Shown in pieces: positions 45,798 through 54,986 of a stretch of DNA of 64,000 nucleotides; the stretch's first letter is position 1, and each line of letters begins with the position of its first letter. The DNA lies in NCBI RefSeq assembly GCF_947496515.1, contig NZ_CANMDB010000002.1, forward strand, positions 1-64,000, read 5' to 3'. Source of the DNA: an uncultured Roseobacter sp. (GTDB taxonomy: Bacteria > Pseudomonadota > Alphaproteobacteria > Rhodobacterales > Rhodobacteraceae). The notes under the pieces are model-generated. The model was not told where the DNA came from, did not search any database, and saw only the letters and a program-made list of their open reading frames with translations. A program made the position numbers and the translations under genes.

Positions 45798-47378
45798 TCA
45801 GGTCGCGGCTTGCAGCAAGGTGCGGGTGTAATCGTGCTGCGGTGCGTCAAAGACCGCGTCCACATTGCCCACCTCGACCACATCGCCGCGCTTCATCACC
45901 ATCACCTGATGCGACATGGCGCGCACGACCTTCAGATCGTGGCTGATAAAGATATAGGCCAGCCCGTATTTCCGTTGCAGATCGCGCAGCAGGTCCACGA
46001 TCTGCACCTGCACGGTCATATCGAGTGCGGAAGTCGGTTCGTCCAGCACCAGCAGGCGCGGGCGCAGGACCATGGCGCGGGCGATCGCGATGCGCTGGCG
46101 CTGACCTCCTGAGAACTCATGGGGGTAGCGGTCCATCGTGGCGGGGTCCAGCCCGACCTCCTCCATCACCTCATGCACCAGCTCGCGGGTGTCGCGCCCG
46201 GCATCGACCTTGTGAATGCCCAGCCCTTCGGAGATGATCTGGGCGCAGGTCATCCGGGGGCTGAGCGAGCCGTATGGATCCTGAAACACGATCTGCATAT
46301 CCTTGCGCAGGCTGCGCAGCTGGCGGGTGGACCAGCGCCGCACGTCATCGCCCATGAAGACGATCTGCCCTTCGGAGGCGATCAGGCGCATCATGGCCAG
46401 CGCCAGCGTGGTCTTGCCGGAGCCACTCTCGCCCACGATGCCGATGGTTTCGCCCGCGCGGACGCTGAGCGTCGCGTCGTTCACGGCCTTCACGTGACCG
46501 ATGGTGCGCCGCAGCAGCCCGGCCTGAATGGGGAACCAGATCTTGAGGTTCTGCGCCTCGGCGATGACCTGCGATTGCGACGGCACCGGCGCGGGCGCAC
46601 CCGAGGGTTCCGCACCGAGCAGCTTGATTGTGTAGGGGTGTTGCGGGGCGGCAAAGAGGCGCTCGGAAGAGTCGCTTTCTACGATCTTGCCGTGCTGCAT
46701 GACGCAGACGCGGTCGGCGATGCGCCGCACGATGCCCAGATCATGGGTGATGAACAACAGGCCCATCCCCAGCCGGTCCTTGAGATCCTTCAGCAGATCG
46801 AGGATCTGCGCCTGGATCGTGACGTCAAGGGCCGTGGTCGGCTCATCGGCGATCAGCACGTCCGGTTCGTTGGCCAGCGCCATGGCGATCATCACCCGCT
46901 GACGTTGGCCGCCCGAGAGTTGGTGCGGATAGCTGGTAAGCCGGGTTTCCGCGTCCTGAATGCCCACCTGCTCCAGCAACTCCAGAATGCGGGCGCGGGC
47001 AGCCGCCCCGGCGAGCCCCTGATGCAGCGCGATGCTTTCTGCCAGCTGTTTCTCGATCGTGTGCAGCGGGTTGAGCGAGGTCATCGGCTCCTGAAAGATG
47101 AAGCTGATGTCATTGCCGCGGATCTTGCGAAGCTGCGTTTCCTTGGCCCCGATCATCTGCTGACCGTCATAGGTGACGGAGCCCGAGACCTCTGCGCTCT
47201 CTCCCAGCAGTGCGAGGGTGGAGAGGACCGAGACCGATTTACCCGAACCGCTCTCGCCCACCAGTGCGACCGTTTCGCCGCGCGCCACGGAAAAGCTGAC
47301 GCCCTTGACCGCTTCGGTCAGCGCACCGTCCTGCCGAAAGCTGACGCGCAGGTCTTTGACCTCCAACAGTGCTGTCAT
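45798..47378 (-). CDS. yejF: YejF-type ABC transporter ATPase (two domains)
   Basis: This 526-residue protein carries two ATP-binding cassettes. The first has [10 protein letters not shown] near residue 38 and [20 protein letters not shown]. The second has [17 protein letters not shown] near 315 and [19 protein letters not shown] with [11 protein letters not shown]. YejF energises the YejABE importer, which takes up peptides and microcin C in E. coli. Its ATG overlaps the end of yejE by four bases. It is the last gene of the four-gene minus-strand operon A-B-E-F. Confidence 0.93.
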   Translation of the reverse strand: MTALLEVKDLRVSFRQDGALTEAVKGVSFSVARGETVALVGESGSGKSVSVLSTLALLGESAEVSGSVTYDGQQMIGAKETQLRKIRGNDISFIFQEPMTSLNPLHTIEKQLAESIALHQGLAGAAARARILELLEQVGIQDAETRLTSYPHQLSGGQRQRVMIAMALANEPDVLIADEPTTALDVTIQAQILDLLKDLKDRLGMGLLFITHDLGIVRRIADRVCVMQHGKIVESDSSERLFAAPQHPYTIKLLGAEPSGAPAPVPSQSQVIAEAQNLKIWFPIQAGLLRRTIGHVKAVNDATLSVRAGETIGIVGESGSGKTTLALAMMRLIASEGQIVFMGDDVRRWSTRQLRSLRKDMQIVFQDPYGSLSPRMTCAQIISEGLGIHKVDAGRDTRELVHEVMEEVGLDPATMDRYPHEFSGGQRQRIAIARAMVLRPRLLVLDEPTSALDMTVQVQIVDLLRDLQRKYGLAYIFISHDLKVVRAMSHQVMVMKRGDVVEVGNVDAVFDAPQHDYTRTLLQAAT

Positions 47379-48559
47379 GAAAAGGTCTTTCGCGGATCGA
47401 AGGCGTCGCGGATCCCCTCGAAGATGAACACCAGCAGCGATAGCATGATCGCGAAGGTAAAAAAGGCGGTAAAGGCCAGCCAGGGCGCCTGCAGGTTCTG
47501 CTTGGCCTGGAGCGTCAGCTCCCCCAGCGATGGCGCGGAGGAGGGCAGGCCGAAGCCCAGGAAATCGAGGATCGCGAGAGTGGAGATGGTGCCAGTGATG
47601 ATGAAAGGCAGCATGGTCAGCATGGCCACCATCGCGTTGGGCAACATGTGGCGGAACATGATGGTTACGTTACTGACGCCCAGTGCCCGGGCCGCGCGCA
47701 CGTATTCAAGATTGCGGGCCCGCAGGAATTCGGCCCGCACCACGCCCACCAGCGATGTCCACGAAAAGAGCACCAGCAGGATGACCAGCAGCCAGAAACT
47801 TCGCCCCAGAATGGCGAACATGATGATGATCACGTAAAGCGACGGGGTGGAGGACCAGATCTCGATCACGCGCTGAAAGATCAGATCCGTCTTGCCACCG
47901 AAGAACCCCTGAACGGCGCCGGCAAAAATACCGATGAGGCTGGCGGCTCCGGTGACGATCAGCGTGAAGAGAACGGACAGCCGGAAACCGTGGATGACCC
48001 GCGCCAGCACATCGCGTTTGGTGCCGTCCGTGCCCAGCAGGTTCTGACCGTTGGGCGGTAGGGGCGCTGCGCCGGGACGGTCCACGGCGGTGTTGAAGGA
48101 GTAGGGGATCAGGGGCCAGATGGCCCAGCCCCGCTCGATCGCGTTGCCATCCACGATGCCATCTTCGGCATCGACGATGTAGCCTTCGGGGTCGTCAAAA
48201 CATAAGTCCAGCCCGCCCGTGGCGATCAGGCACTTAACCTCGGGGTCGCGGTAGACTGCTTCGGTCTGGAAGTCGCCGCCAAAGGCTGTCTCGGGGTAGA
48301 AGTTCCAGATCGGGGTGTAGTAATCGCCCCGGTACTGAATGAGGATCGGTTTGTCGTAGGCCACGAACTCCGCCATCAGCGAAATGCCGAAGAGGATGGC
48401 GAAGATCCACAAGGACCAATAGGCCCGCCGGTTGCGTTTGAAGTTGCGCCAGCGGCGCTGGTTGAGCGGCGACAGCCAGCCCTTGCGCGGTTTTTTCATC
48501 ACCGGTGGCGGCGCGCTCTGGCCCGGGGCGGGCTCTGGTAATGGGTCGGTGAGGGCCAT
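47375..48559 (-). CDS. yejE: YejE-type ABC transporter permease
   Basis: This 394-residue inner-membrane permease has a cytoplasmic N-terminus (PLNQRRWRNFKRNRRAYWSL), a large periplasmic insert (about residues 60-170, with several Asp and Tyr), and six membrane segments. The permease loop reads EYVRAARALGVSNVTIMFRH near 300. ATG 48559 is favoured by GGGAGGG upstream and the short gap after yejB; the open frame runs 17 residues further. It forms the channel with YejB. Confidence 0.92.
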   Translation of the reverse strand: MALTDPLPEPAPGQSAPPPVMKKPRKGWLSPLNQRRWRNFKRNRRAYWSLWIFAILFGISLMAEFVAYDKPILIQYRGDYYTPIWNFYPETAFGGDFQTEAVYRDPEVKCLIATGGLDLCFDDPEGYIVDAEDGIVDGNAIERGWAIWPLIPYSFNTAVDRPGAAPLPPNGQNLLGTDGTKRDVLARVIHGFRLSVLFTLIVTGAASLIGIFAGAVQGFFGGKTDLIFQRVIEIWSSTPSLYVIIIMFAILGRSFWLLVILLVLFSWTSLVGVVRAEFLRARNLEYVRAARALGVSNVTIMFRHMLPNAMVAMLTMLPFIITGTISTLAILDFLGFGLPSSAPSLGELTLQAKQNLQAPWLAFTAFFTFAIMLSLLVFIFEGIRDAFDPRKTFS

Positions 48560-48563
48560 GGCG

Positions 48564-49658
48564 CTATCCCTCCCGCCGCTCGAAGTCGATCCGAGGATCA
48601 ACCAGCACATACATCAGATCCGACAGCAGCCCGACCACCAGACCGATCAGCCCGAAAATAAAAAGCGTGCCGAAAACGATGGGGTAGTCGCGCGCAACCG
48701 CCGCCTCGAAACCGAGCCTGCCCAGCCCATCGAGGCTGAAGATCGTCTCGATAATCAGCGAGCCGCCAAAGAACACCCCGATGAAGACCGCCGGGAAGCC
48801 CGCAATCACGATCAGCATGGCGTTGCGGAACACATGGCCATAAAGCACGCGGTTCTGCGGCAGGCCTTTGGCGCGAGCGGTGATGACGTATTGTTTCTTG
48901 ATCTCGTCCAGAAAGCTGTTCTTGGTCAGCAGCGTGAGCGTGGCAAAGGCCGAGATGGTCGAGGCCAGCACCGGCAGGGTGATGTGCCAGAAGTAGTCCG
49001 CGACCTTGCCGAGCGGGCTCAGCTGATCGAAGTTGTCGGAGGTCAGCCCCCGCAGCGGGAAGATCTGGAAATAGGACCCACCCGCGAAAAGCACCAATAG
49101 CAGGATGGCAAAGAGAAACCCCGGGATCGCATAGGCCGCGATGATGGCCGCCGAGGTCCAGGTATCGAAGCGCGTGCCGTCGCGCACGGCCTTCTGTATG
49201 CCCAGCGGAATAGACACCAGATAGGCAATCAGCGTGGACCATAGCCCCAGGGTAATCGACACCGGCAGCTTTTCAATGATCAGATCAATGACCGAGATCG
49301 AGCGGAAGTAGCTCTCGCCGAAGTCAAACCGCATGTAGTTCCAGATCATGTTGAGAAAACGCTCGACGGGTGGTTTGTCGAACCCGAACTCGCGCTCCAA
49401 CTCTGCGATGAACTCGGGCGGCAGGCCTCGCGCACCGACGTATTGGCTGTCGTTGCCGGTGCTGGTGAGATCCTCTGCGCCCGCATCATTCCCCGCCCCG
49501 GCAAAGCCGCCGAATACGTCACCGCCGCCCTGGGCGCGGGCAATAGCCTGCTCCACCGGCCCGCCGGGCACGAACTGCACCAGGGCGAAGTTGATCAGCA
49601 TGATCCCCAGCAGCGTGGGGACGATCAGCAGCAGTCGGCGGACAATATAAGCGCCCAT
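48564..49658 (-). CDS. yejB: YejB-type ABC transporter permease
   Basis: This 364-residue permease starts with the typical YejB/DppB membrane anchor [20 protein letters not shown], followed by [19 protein letters not shown] Gly/Asn/Asp-rich region (about 45-75) separates it from five further membrane segments and the ATPase-contact loop [20 protein letters not shown] near 255. It lies seven bases after yejA and just before yejE. Confidence 0.93.
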   Translation of the reverse strand: MGAYIVRRLLLIVPTLLGIMLINFALVQFVPGGPVEQAIARAQGGGDVFGGFAGAGNDAGAEDLTSTGNDSQYVGARGLPPEFIAELEREFGFDKPPVERFLNMIWNYMRFDFGESYFRSISVIDLIIEKLPVSITLGLWSTLIAYLVSIPLGIQKAVRDGTRFDTWTSAAIIAAYAIPGFLFAILLLVLFAGGSYFQIFPLRGLTSDNFDQLSPLGKVADYFWHITLPVLASTISAFATLTLLTKNSFLDEIKKQYVITARAKGLPQNRVLYGHVFRNAMLIVIAGFPAVFIGVFFGGSLIIETIFSLDGLGRLGFEAAVARDYPIVFGTLFIFGLIGLVVGLLSDLMYVLVDPRIDFERREG

Positions 49659-49665
49659 AAAGCGG

Positions 49666-51597
49666 TTACCTCAGCGCCCCGGCAGCGCGCAAGGCGTCCG
49701 CCTTGTCCTGAATGTACCACCAGAAATCATACTGGCCGAGCGTGTAGGGCGGGATCTCTTCGGGATGCTCGTATTTGTCGTAATAGGCCACCCAGAAGCT
49801 GTCGTTATACCACACCGGGATCATGAAGAATTCGTGGCGCAATGCGCGGTCCAGCGCGATCAGCGTGACGTCGGTTTCCTCTTTCGTCTCCATCCGCTGG
49901 GAGGCTTCGATGATCTCATCCACAAGCGGGCTCGCCAGCCCCGCAGGATTGAAAACGGAGAACTCCGCCGCTTCGGACCCAAAGAACTGCTGCAACCCGC
50001 CGCCCGTGCTCAGAAAGGGGATGTACTGGTCGTAGACCAGATCATAATCCCTGTCCCGCTCGCGGCTGGTGTACTGCGAGGCATCGACCGCCTCCAGCAC
50101 CGTCTCGATGCCCATGGCGTCGAGGTTTGACAGAAAGTTCTCCACCACCGCGCGCAACGTCGAGGAACCCGCGGAGTTCAGCAGGAATGTCAGCCGCAGC
50201 GGCGTGCCATCCGCATTGATCCGGCGGCCTTCGCTGTTGACGGTCCAGCCTGCATCATCCAGCAACGCCATCGCCTTGCGCAGGTTGCGCCGGTCCAGCA
50301 GCCGTTCGGCACTCGACACATGCGGCACGCGCGCCGCTTCCGTCAGCATCTCGCGCGGCACCAGATCGCCAAGGCTTTGCAGGAATTCCAGCTCGGCACC
50401 CTCCGGCGCGCCATCGGCCATCAGCGGCGTGTCTTGGTTGAAGGACGCCCGCGGCTGGAAAAGGCCGAATTGCAGCGATTCGTTGGTCCATTCAAAGTTG
50501 AACCCCAGGGCAATCGCCTCTCGCACGCGGCGATCCTGCAGAACCTCGCGGCCGAGGTTGAAAACAAAGCCCGTGGGTGTGGGCGGTGAGCCGTCGGGCA
50601 GCTCTTTTTTGATGATGGAACCGTTGTTCACCTTGGGAAAGTCGTAAGCCGAGGCCCACTGACGCGAGTTGCCTTCTGTGCGGAAGGTATACTCGCCCGC
50701 CTTGAAGGCCTCAAACGCTGCGTTTTCATCGCCGAAATATTCCACCCGGATGCGGTCGAAGTTGGCGCGGCCCTTGTTGAACGGCAGATCCGCCCCCCAG
50801 TAGTCGGGGTTGCGCTTGTAAACGAGGCGTCGGTTCACGTCGATGCTTTCGACCATGTAGGGTCCGGATCCGGGCGAGATCTCCAACCGGCTTTCGTCCA
50901 GCCGCGCGCCGGTTTCCTCGTACCATTTGCTCGAAAATACGGTCATGCCACCGACGACCTCGATAAGGCTGCGGCGCGAGATGCCGGGCGTGAACTCGTA
51001 TTTGATGGTGTGGTCGTCGATGACCTCGATGTTCTGGATGCGCTGGCTGACCGCCTCGGCGTAGGAGCGCAGCCCCTGCTCCAGAATGAGTTCCTGGCTG
51101 AATTTGACGTCATGGGCGGTGACCGGCGTGCCGTCGGAAAACCGGGCTTCGGGCCGCATGTAGAAAATCACCCAGTTCCGGCCCTTGTCGTATTCCAGCC
51201 GTTCGCACAGCAGGCAGTAGTATTCCGCGTAGACATCCGCCGGGGCGGTCGTGCCGCCCACACCTTCGCCCAACAGGCTTTCGTACATGATCGTGCTGAG
51301 CGCGCCGCCGCGGCCTTTGCGCGAAAAGGGGTTCATGGAATCAAACGTGCCCAGAGCGGAGAACGAAATCTCGCCCCCCTTGGGGGCGTCCGGATTGACG
51401 TAGTTGAAATGCGGATAATCCGCCGGGTAGCTCAAAGCACCATAGAAATTATAGCCATGGGTGACGATGGTCTCTTCATCTTCGGCGCTTGCCACGCTCG
51501 ACCAACTCAGCGCCGCACCCAGCACGGCGGCGATGGTCCTGCGGCTCATCCGGCCAAGCCCGGCCCAGGGCAGGAGCAGTGTTCGAGGCGGGGTCAT
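49666..51597 (-). CDS. yejA: YejA-type periplasmic oligopeptide/microcin C-binding protein
   Basis: This 643-residue family 5 extracellular solute-binding protein has a signal peptide ([20 protein letters not shown], cleaved near ASA) and family blocks [55 protein letters not shown] and [20 protein letters not shown]. It presents peptides, and possibly microcin C-like compounds, to YejBEF. ATG 51597 has GGAGG eight bases upstream; an ATG six bases earlier would be too close to the Shine-Dalgarno. It heads the four-gene operon. Confidence 0.92.
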   Translation of the reverse strand: MTPPRTLLLPWAGLGRMSRRTIAAVLGAALSWSSVASAEDEETIVTHGYNFYGALSYPADYPHFNYVNPDAPKGGEISFSALGTFDSMNPFSRKGRGGALSTIMYESLLGEGVGGTTAPADVYAEYYCLLCERLEYDKGRNWVIFYMRPEARFSDGTPVTAHDVKFSQELILEQGLRSYAEAVSQRIQNIEVIDDHTIKYEFTPGISRRSLIEVVGGMTVFSSKWYEETGARLDESRLEISPGSGPYMVESIDVNRRLVYKRNPDYWGADLPFNKGRANFDRIRVEYFGDENAAFEAFKAGEYTFRTEGNSRQWASAYDFPKVNNGSIIKKELPDGSPPTPTGFVFNLGREVLQDRRVREAIALGFNFEWTNESLQFGLFQPRASFNQDTPLMADGAPEGAELEFLQSLGDLVPREMLTEAARVPHVSSAERLLDRRNLRKAMALLDDAGWTVNSEGRRINADGTPLRLTFLLNSAGSSTLRAVVENFLSNLDAMGIETVLEAVDASQYTSRERDRDYDLVYDQYIPFLSTGGGLQQFFGSEAAEFSVFNPAGLASPLVDEIIEASQRMETKEETDVTLIALDRALRHEFFMIPVWYNDSFWVAYYDKYEHPEEIPPYTLGQYDFWWYIQDKADALRAAGALR

Positions 51598-51740
51598 CGG
51601 CATATCCTCCGGTCGGGCGTCAGTCGCGCTGAGGCTTCTTTGTTATTAACCATGTATGCTAATGGGACCCCGCGCCAAGTTACAAGTTGCGAAAATGTGA
51701 TCAGAGCCGCAAAAGCGATACCCGTATGCCTTGCCCAGCA

Positions 51741-51775
51741 AAAAAGCCGCCTGCGTTTCAGCAAGCGGCCTTTTT
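51741..51775 (-). terminator. Rho-independent terminator after cycM
   Basis: On the minus strand the stem GCCGC-TTGC-TGAAAC-GCAG-GCGGC is followed by a run of six T bases, 20 bases past the cycM stop. On the plus strand it also ends in a short T-run, so it may act in both directions. Confidence 0.8.
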
Positions 51776-51794
51776 GGTTAATTCGAGGTTAAGA

Positions 51795-52298
51795 TCAGTC
51801 GTCGAGACTGTCGAGATAGGCGATAACATTCGCCCGGTCCTCAACCTTGTTCAGACCCGCAAAGCCCATCGAGGTGCCGGGCGCATAGTCCGACGGCTTT
51901 TCCAGAAAGCCGTTCAGGTTCTCGGCAGACCAGTCACCTTCCATCGAGGCCAGCATGTCGGAGTAGTTGAAGGCATCAATCGCGCCTTTTTCCCGACCCA
52001 CAACGCCATAGAGGTGGGGCCCAACGCCGTTGGCGCCTTCTTCAAGCTTGTGGCAGGCCGAACATTTGCGGAAAACACGTGCACCGGCATCAACGCTCGC
52101 GGACGCCAGAACGGTTTCAAAATCAACTTCTTCAACCTCGGCAACTTCTTCGCCGCCCTCGACCTCGATCACGTAGGAGGCTTCTCCATGTGCTTCGACG
52201 TGGTACAGTTCTTCGGCAGCCCATTTGCCCAGCAGAAAGACCAGCAGGGTGCCGCAGACGCCGCCGGCCGCTTTCGTGAAGGTCATCGTGTCGAACAT
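51795..52298 (-). CDS. cycM: Membrane-anchored cytochrome c (CycM type)
   Basis: This 167-residue cytochrome has an uncleaved N-terminal membrane anchor (AAGGVCGTLLVFLLGKWAA), an acidic Glu/Val-rich spacer (about 35-65), and a class I cytochrome c domain with heme motif CSACH near residue 79 and distal Met in PGTSMGFAGL near 144. It matches the Paracoccus cytochrome c552 (CycM), which shuttles electrons from the bc1 complex to terminal oxidases. It is one possible route for electrons from the cox enzyme. Its own terminator follows. It is divergent from prephenate dehydratase. Confidence 0.93.
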   Translation of the reverse strand: MFDTMTFTKAAGGVCGTLLVFLLGKWAAEELYHVEAHGEASYVIEVEGGEEVAEVEEVDFETVLASASVDAGARVFRKCSACHKLEEGANGVGPHLYGVVGREKGAIDAFNYSDMLASMEGDWSAENLNGFLEKPSDYAPGTSMGFAGLNKVEDRANVIAYLDSLDD

Positions 52299-52430
52299 AC
52301 TCAGCTATCCAATTCTCTGGCTATCATCGTTGGCTTGCGGGGCTATGTATTGCTTCACCTTGCTGCTGGCAAGGTATAGTTACCGCGACCAATCGACCTC
52401 GATTATCCCAAATTGACCAAGGATCCCTTA

Positions 52431-53285
52431 ATGACAACCGCCCCGCCGCTTCGCATCGCCTTTCAGGGAGATCTGGGCGCCTATAGCCATGAGGCCTGTC
52501 TGAACGCGCGCCCCGACGCCGATCCCGTGCCCTGCCGAACCTTCGAGGATGTGATTGACGCGATGCACCGCGGTGCGGCGGATCTGGCAATGCTGCCGGT
52601 GGAGAACACCACCTACGGTCGCGTGGCGGATATTCACCGGTTGCTGCCGCAAAGCGGTCTGCACATTATCGATGAGGCCTTCGTGCGGGTTCGGATCAAC
52701 CTGATGGCACCGCGGGGGACGACGTTGGCGGATGTCAAACACGTGCGCGCGCATCTGGTGCTCTTGCCGCAGGCGCGCAGTTTTCTGGATGCCCATGGCA
52801 TCACCAGCGAGGCCGCCGCCGACAGTGCCGGTGCTGCCGCGGAACTGGCCCGCGGCGACGAACCCGGCGTGGGGGCGCTGGCCAGTGCAGTTGCTGCGGA
52901 CATCCACGGCCTCGACATTCTGGCGCGGGACATCGAAGACCTGCAGCACAACACCACGCGGTTCTTGCTGATGGCGCATAAGCCCGACACCAGCCGCCGG
53001 GCGGAGGAGATGATCACCACCTTCGTCTTTGAGGTGCGCAACATTCCCGCCGCGCTCTACAAGGCGATGGGCGGTTTTGCGACGAATGGCGTCAACATGA
53101 CCAAGCTGGAAAGCTACATGGTGGGCGGCTCCTTTACTGCCACACAATTCTACGCCGATATCGAAGGCCACCCCGATGACCCCGCCGTCAGACGCGCGCT
53201 GGAGGAACTGGAGTACTTTACGAATATGGTTGAAGTGCTGGGTGTCTATCCTGCGGATCCCGACAGGCACGCGACCCACCGCTGA
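52431..53285 (+). CDS. pheA: Prephenate dehydratase
   Basis: This 284-residue enzyme converts prephenate to phenylpyruvate in phenylalanine synthesis. It has the N-terminal catalytic domain (RIAFQGDLGAYSHEACLNAR; NTTRFLLM near residue 172 with the catalytic TRF) and a C-terminal ACT domain (FVFEVRNIPAALYKAMGGFA, then TKLESYMV) that usually binds phenylalanine as feedback inhibitor. No chorismate mutase domain is fused. ATG 52431 follows AAGGATCCCTTA; an in-frame TTG six codons upstream is less likely. Confidence 0.96.
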   Translation: MTTAPPLRIAFQGDLGAYSHEACLNARPDADPVPCRTFEDVIDAMHRGAADLAMLPVENTTYGRVADIHRLLPQSGLHIIDEAFVRVRINLMAPRGTTLADVKHVRAHLVLLPQARSFLDAHGITSEAAADSAGAAAELARGDEPGVGALASAVAADIHGLDILARDIEDLQHNTTRFLLMAHKPDTSRRAEEMITTFVFEVRNIPAALYKAMGGFATNGVNMTKLESYMVGGSFTATQFYADIEGHPDDPAVRRALEELEYFTNMVEVLGVYPADPDRHATHR

Positions 53286-53289
53286 CCGC

Positions 53290-53757
53290 CTAGCCCGTGT
53301 CGTGGTAGCGCGCCTCGATCTCGCGAATGTAACCGGCCACACGATCCTGCAGGCGCTGATCCAGCTGGGTCTTGGCGAGTTTCAGCGATTTCATCAGGAT
53401 GCGTGCGGCAATGGTCCGGGGGCGCAGTTCGATCTCCAGCGTCAGCTGCGTTTGTGCTTCTGTGATCGCGGCCAGCCGCAGATCCGCCTCACCTTCCAGC
53501 CCGTCGGAGGCCAGGTCGAAACGCATCTGTTTTGTCGGATCGAAGATCGACAGCGTGACATCAACGGCCCGCTGCCGACCGTGGAGCGCAAATTCAGCGC
53601 ACCATGTCATACCGCGGCAGGGGCCGGTCAGATCGTCCGTGCGCGCGATATGTGCCCCGCGCCGTTGAAGACGTTCCTCCACGTCGGAAAAGTCCGACAG
53701 CAACGCAAAGGCAGCCTCAATGGGCATCTCCATGGTCTCGCGGGAGGAGAATTTCAT
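53290..53757 (-). CDS. SRPBCC family protein
   Basis: This 155-residue START-like (SRPBCC) protein has the family opening IEAAFALLSDFSDVEERLQR and a ligand-cavity helix near the C-terminus (QLDQRLQDRVAGYIREIEAR). The family binds lipids or other hydrophobic molecules and has many roles, so none can be assigned here. It sits 25 bases after nudC on the same strand and converges with pheA, leaving five bases. It is not closely similar to the CoxG homologue at the start of the window. Confidence 0.8.
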   Translation of the reverse strand: MKFSSRETMEMPIEAAFALLSDFSDVEERLQRRGAHIARTDDLTGPCRGMTWCAEFALHGRQRAVDVTLSIFDPTKQMRFDLASDGLEGEADLRLAAITEAQTQLTLEIELRPRTIAARILMKSLKLAKTQLDQRLQDRVAGYIREIEARYHDTG

Positions 53758-53781
53758 GCGCCACGCCGCCTTGATGCGGTT

Positions 53782-54750
53782 TCAATCCAGTCGATCAGCA
53801 AGCCAGTTCTCCAGCAGGAAATGCGCAATGGCCCCCTTGCGCGCGGGCAGGATCGCGGGATCGCCCCCGGCAAAGACGGTCATCATCCGTTCGCGGCTGA
53901 TCCACAGTGCGTCCTCGATCTCCACCGGGTCGATGGTGATCTCTTCGGTGATGGCCTCGCCGATACAGCCGAACATCAGCGAGGCAGGGAAGGGCCAGGG
54001 CTGGCTCGCCAGATACCCGACCGGGCCAACGCGCACGCCGGTTTCCTCGTATACTTCCCGCCTGACGGCCGCTTCCAGTGTCTCTCCGGGCTCAACGAAC
54101 CCCGCCAGCAGTGAATACATCCCCTCCGGCCAGCCCGGAGAGCGCCCCATCAACACGTCATTGCCCCGGGTAATGAGCATGATCACCACAGGGTCGGTGC
54201 GCGGAAAGTGGCTACCGCCGCAGCTGGGGCAGATCCGCTGCCATCCTGCCTGGGCGATCTCCGAGGCCGCACCGCAACGGGCGCAGAAACCGTGGGTCTG
54301 ATGCCAGCCGAGGATCGCCTTGCCCGTCGCCGCAAGCTCTGCATCCCGGGGGGTGAGCCACGTCATAATGCGCCGAAGCTCCAGAAACGCGGTTCCGTCG
54401 GGCAGGTCAGGGTGGCGCTGCTCGCTCGGGTCCAGAAAGCCGCCCAGCGTCGCGGGATCAAGATCGGCAGGCTCCCAGAACGACAGGTCACAGGCAAACC
54501 GGCAGGCGCCGTCCTCGCGCCCCAGAAAGACCGGCGGCTCGACAACGTCACCGACAACCGGATGATTCATCGGCAGGCGCACCAGTTCACAAGGCCGCTC
54601 TGGGGCGACCAATGGTTTGCCGCGCCAAAACAGCACGGCACGGCTGTCGGGATGGGATTTCGCCACCTCAAGTGCAGCATGATCGGTCCGCAGTTCCGCT
54701 GCCCGATCGAGGCCTGATCCCCCGAAGGTCACCGTTTCCGCGTGTTTCAT
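53782..54750 (-). CDS. nudC: NAD(+) diphosphatase (NudC)
   Basis: This 322-residue Nudix hydrolase splits NADH or NAD(+), and in E. coli removes NAD caps from RNA. A four-cysteine zinc ribbon is seen in CARCGAASEIAQAGW...CPSCGG near residues 168-192, followed by HFPRTDPVVIMLI. The Nudix box GX5EX7REVXEEXG is complete near 227-249, and the NudC-specific SQPWPFPASLM follows. The start MKHAETVTFG at 54750 is the family start; the open frame runs far upstream, but those residues are non-coding in appearance. The Shine-Dalgarno is weak. Confidence 0.93.
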   Translation of the reverse strand: MKHAETVTFGGSGLDRAAELRTDHAALEVAKSHPDSRAVLFWRGKPLVAPERPCELVRLPMNHPVVGDVVEPPVFLGREDGACRFACDLSFWEPADLDPATLGGFLDPSEQRHPDLPDGTAFLELRRIMTWLTPRDAELAATGKAILGWHQTHGFCARCGAASEIAQAGWQRICPSCGGSHFPRTDPVVIMLITRGNDVLMGRSPGWPEGMYSLLAGFVEPGETLEAAVRREVYEETGVRVGPVGYLASQPWPFPASLMFGCIGEAITEEITIDPVEIEDALWISRERMMTVFAGGDPAILPARKGAIAHFLLENWLADRLD

Positions 54751-54986
54751 GTCTGGCACTGCCCTTTTTCGAAACGACTGGCATGCGGCCGGTCTTCTTG
54801 CAAGGCCAAAGCTTTTTGCGTGTGCAGCGAAGCCTTGCCAACCACGGCGCGATCTGATGGTTATGAACTCGTGCGCAAGTTGATCAATGACTGAGCAGGG
54901 AGGCACCGGAGATACAATCTGCATCCACGTCTGGTGCGCCGACCGGGCCGATCCGGATCCGGCTGCTTGCGACCAGCGATCTTCAT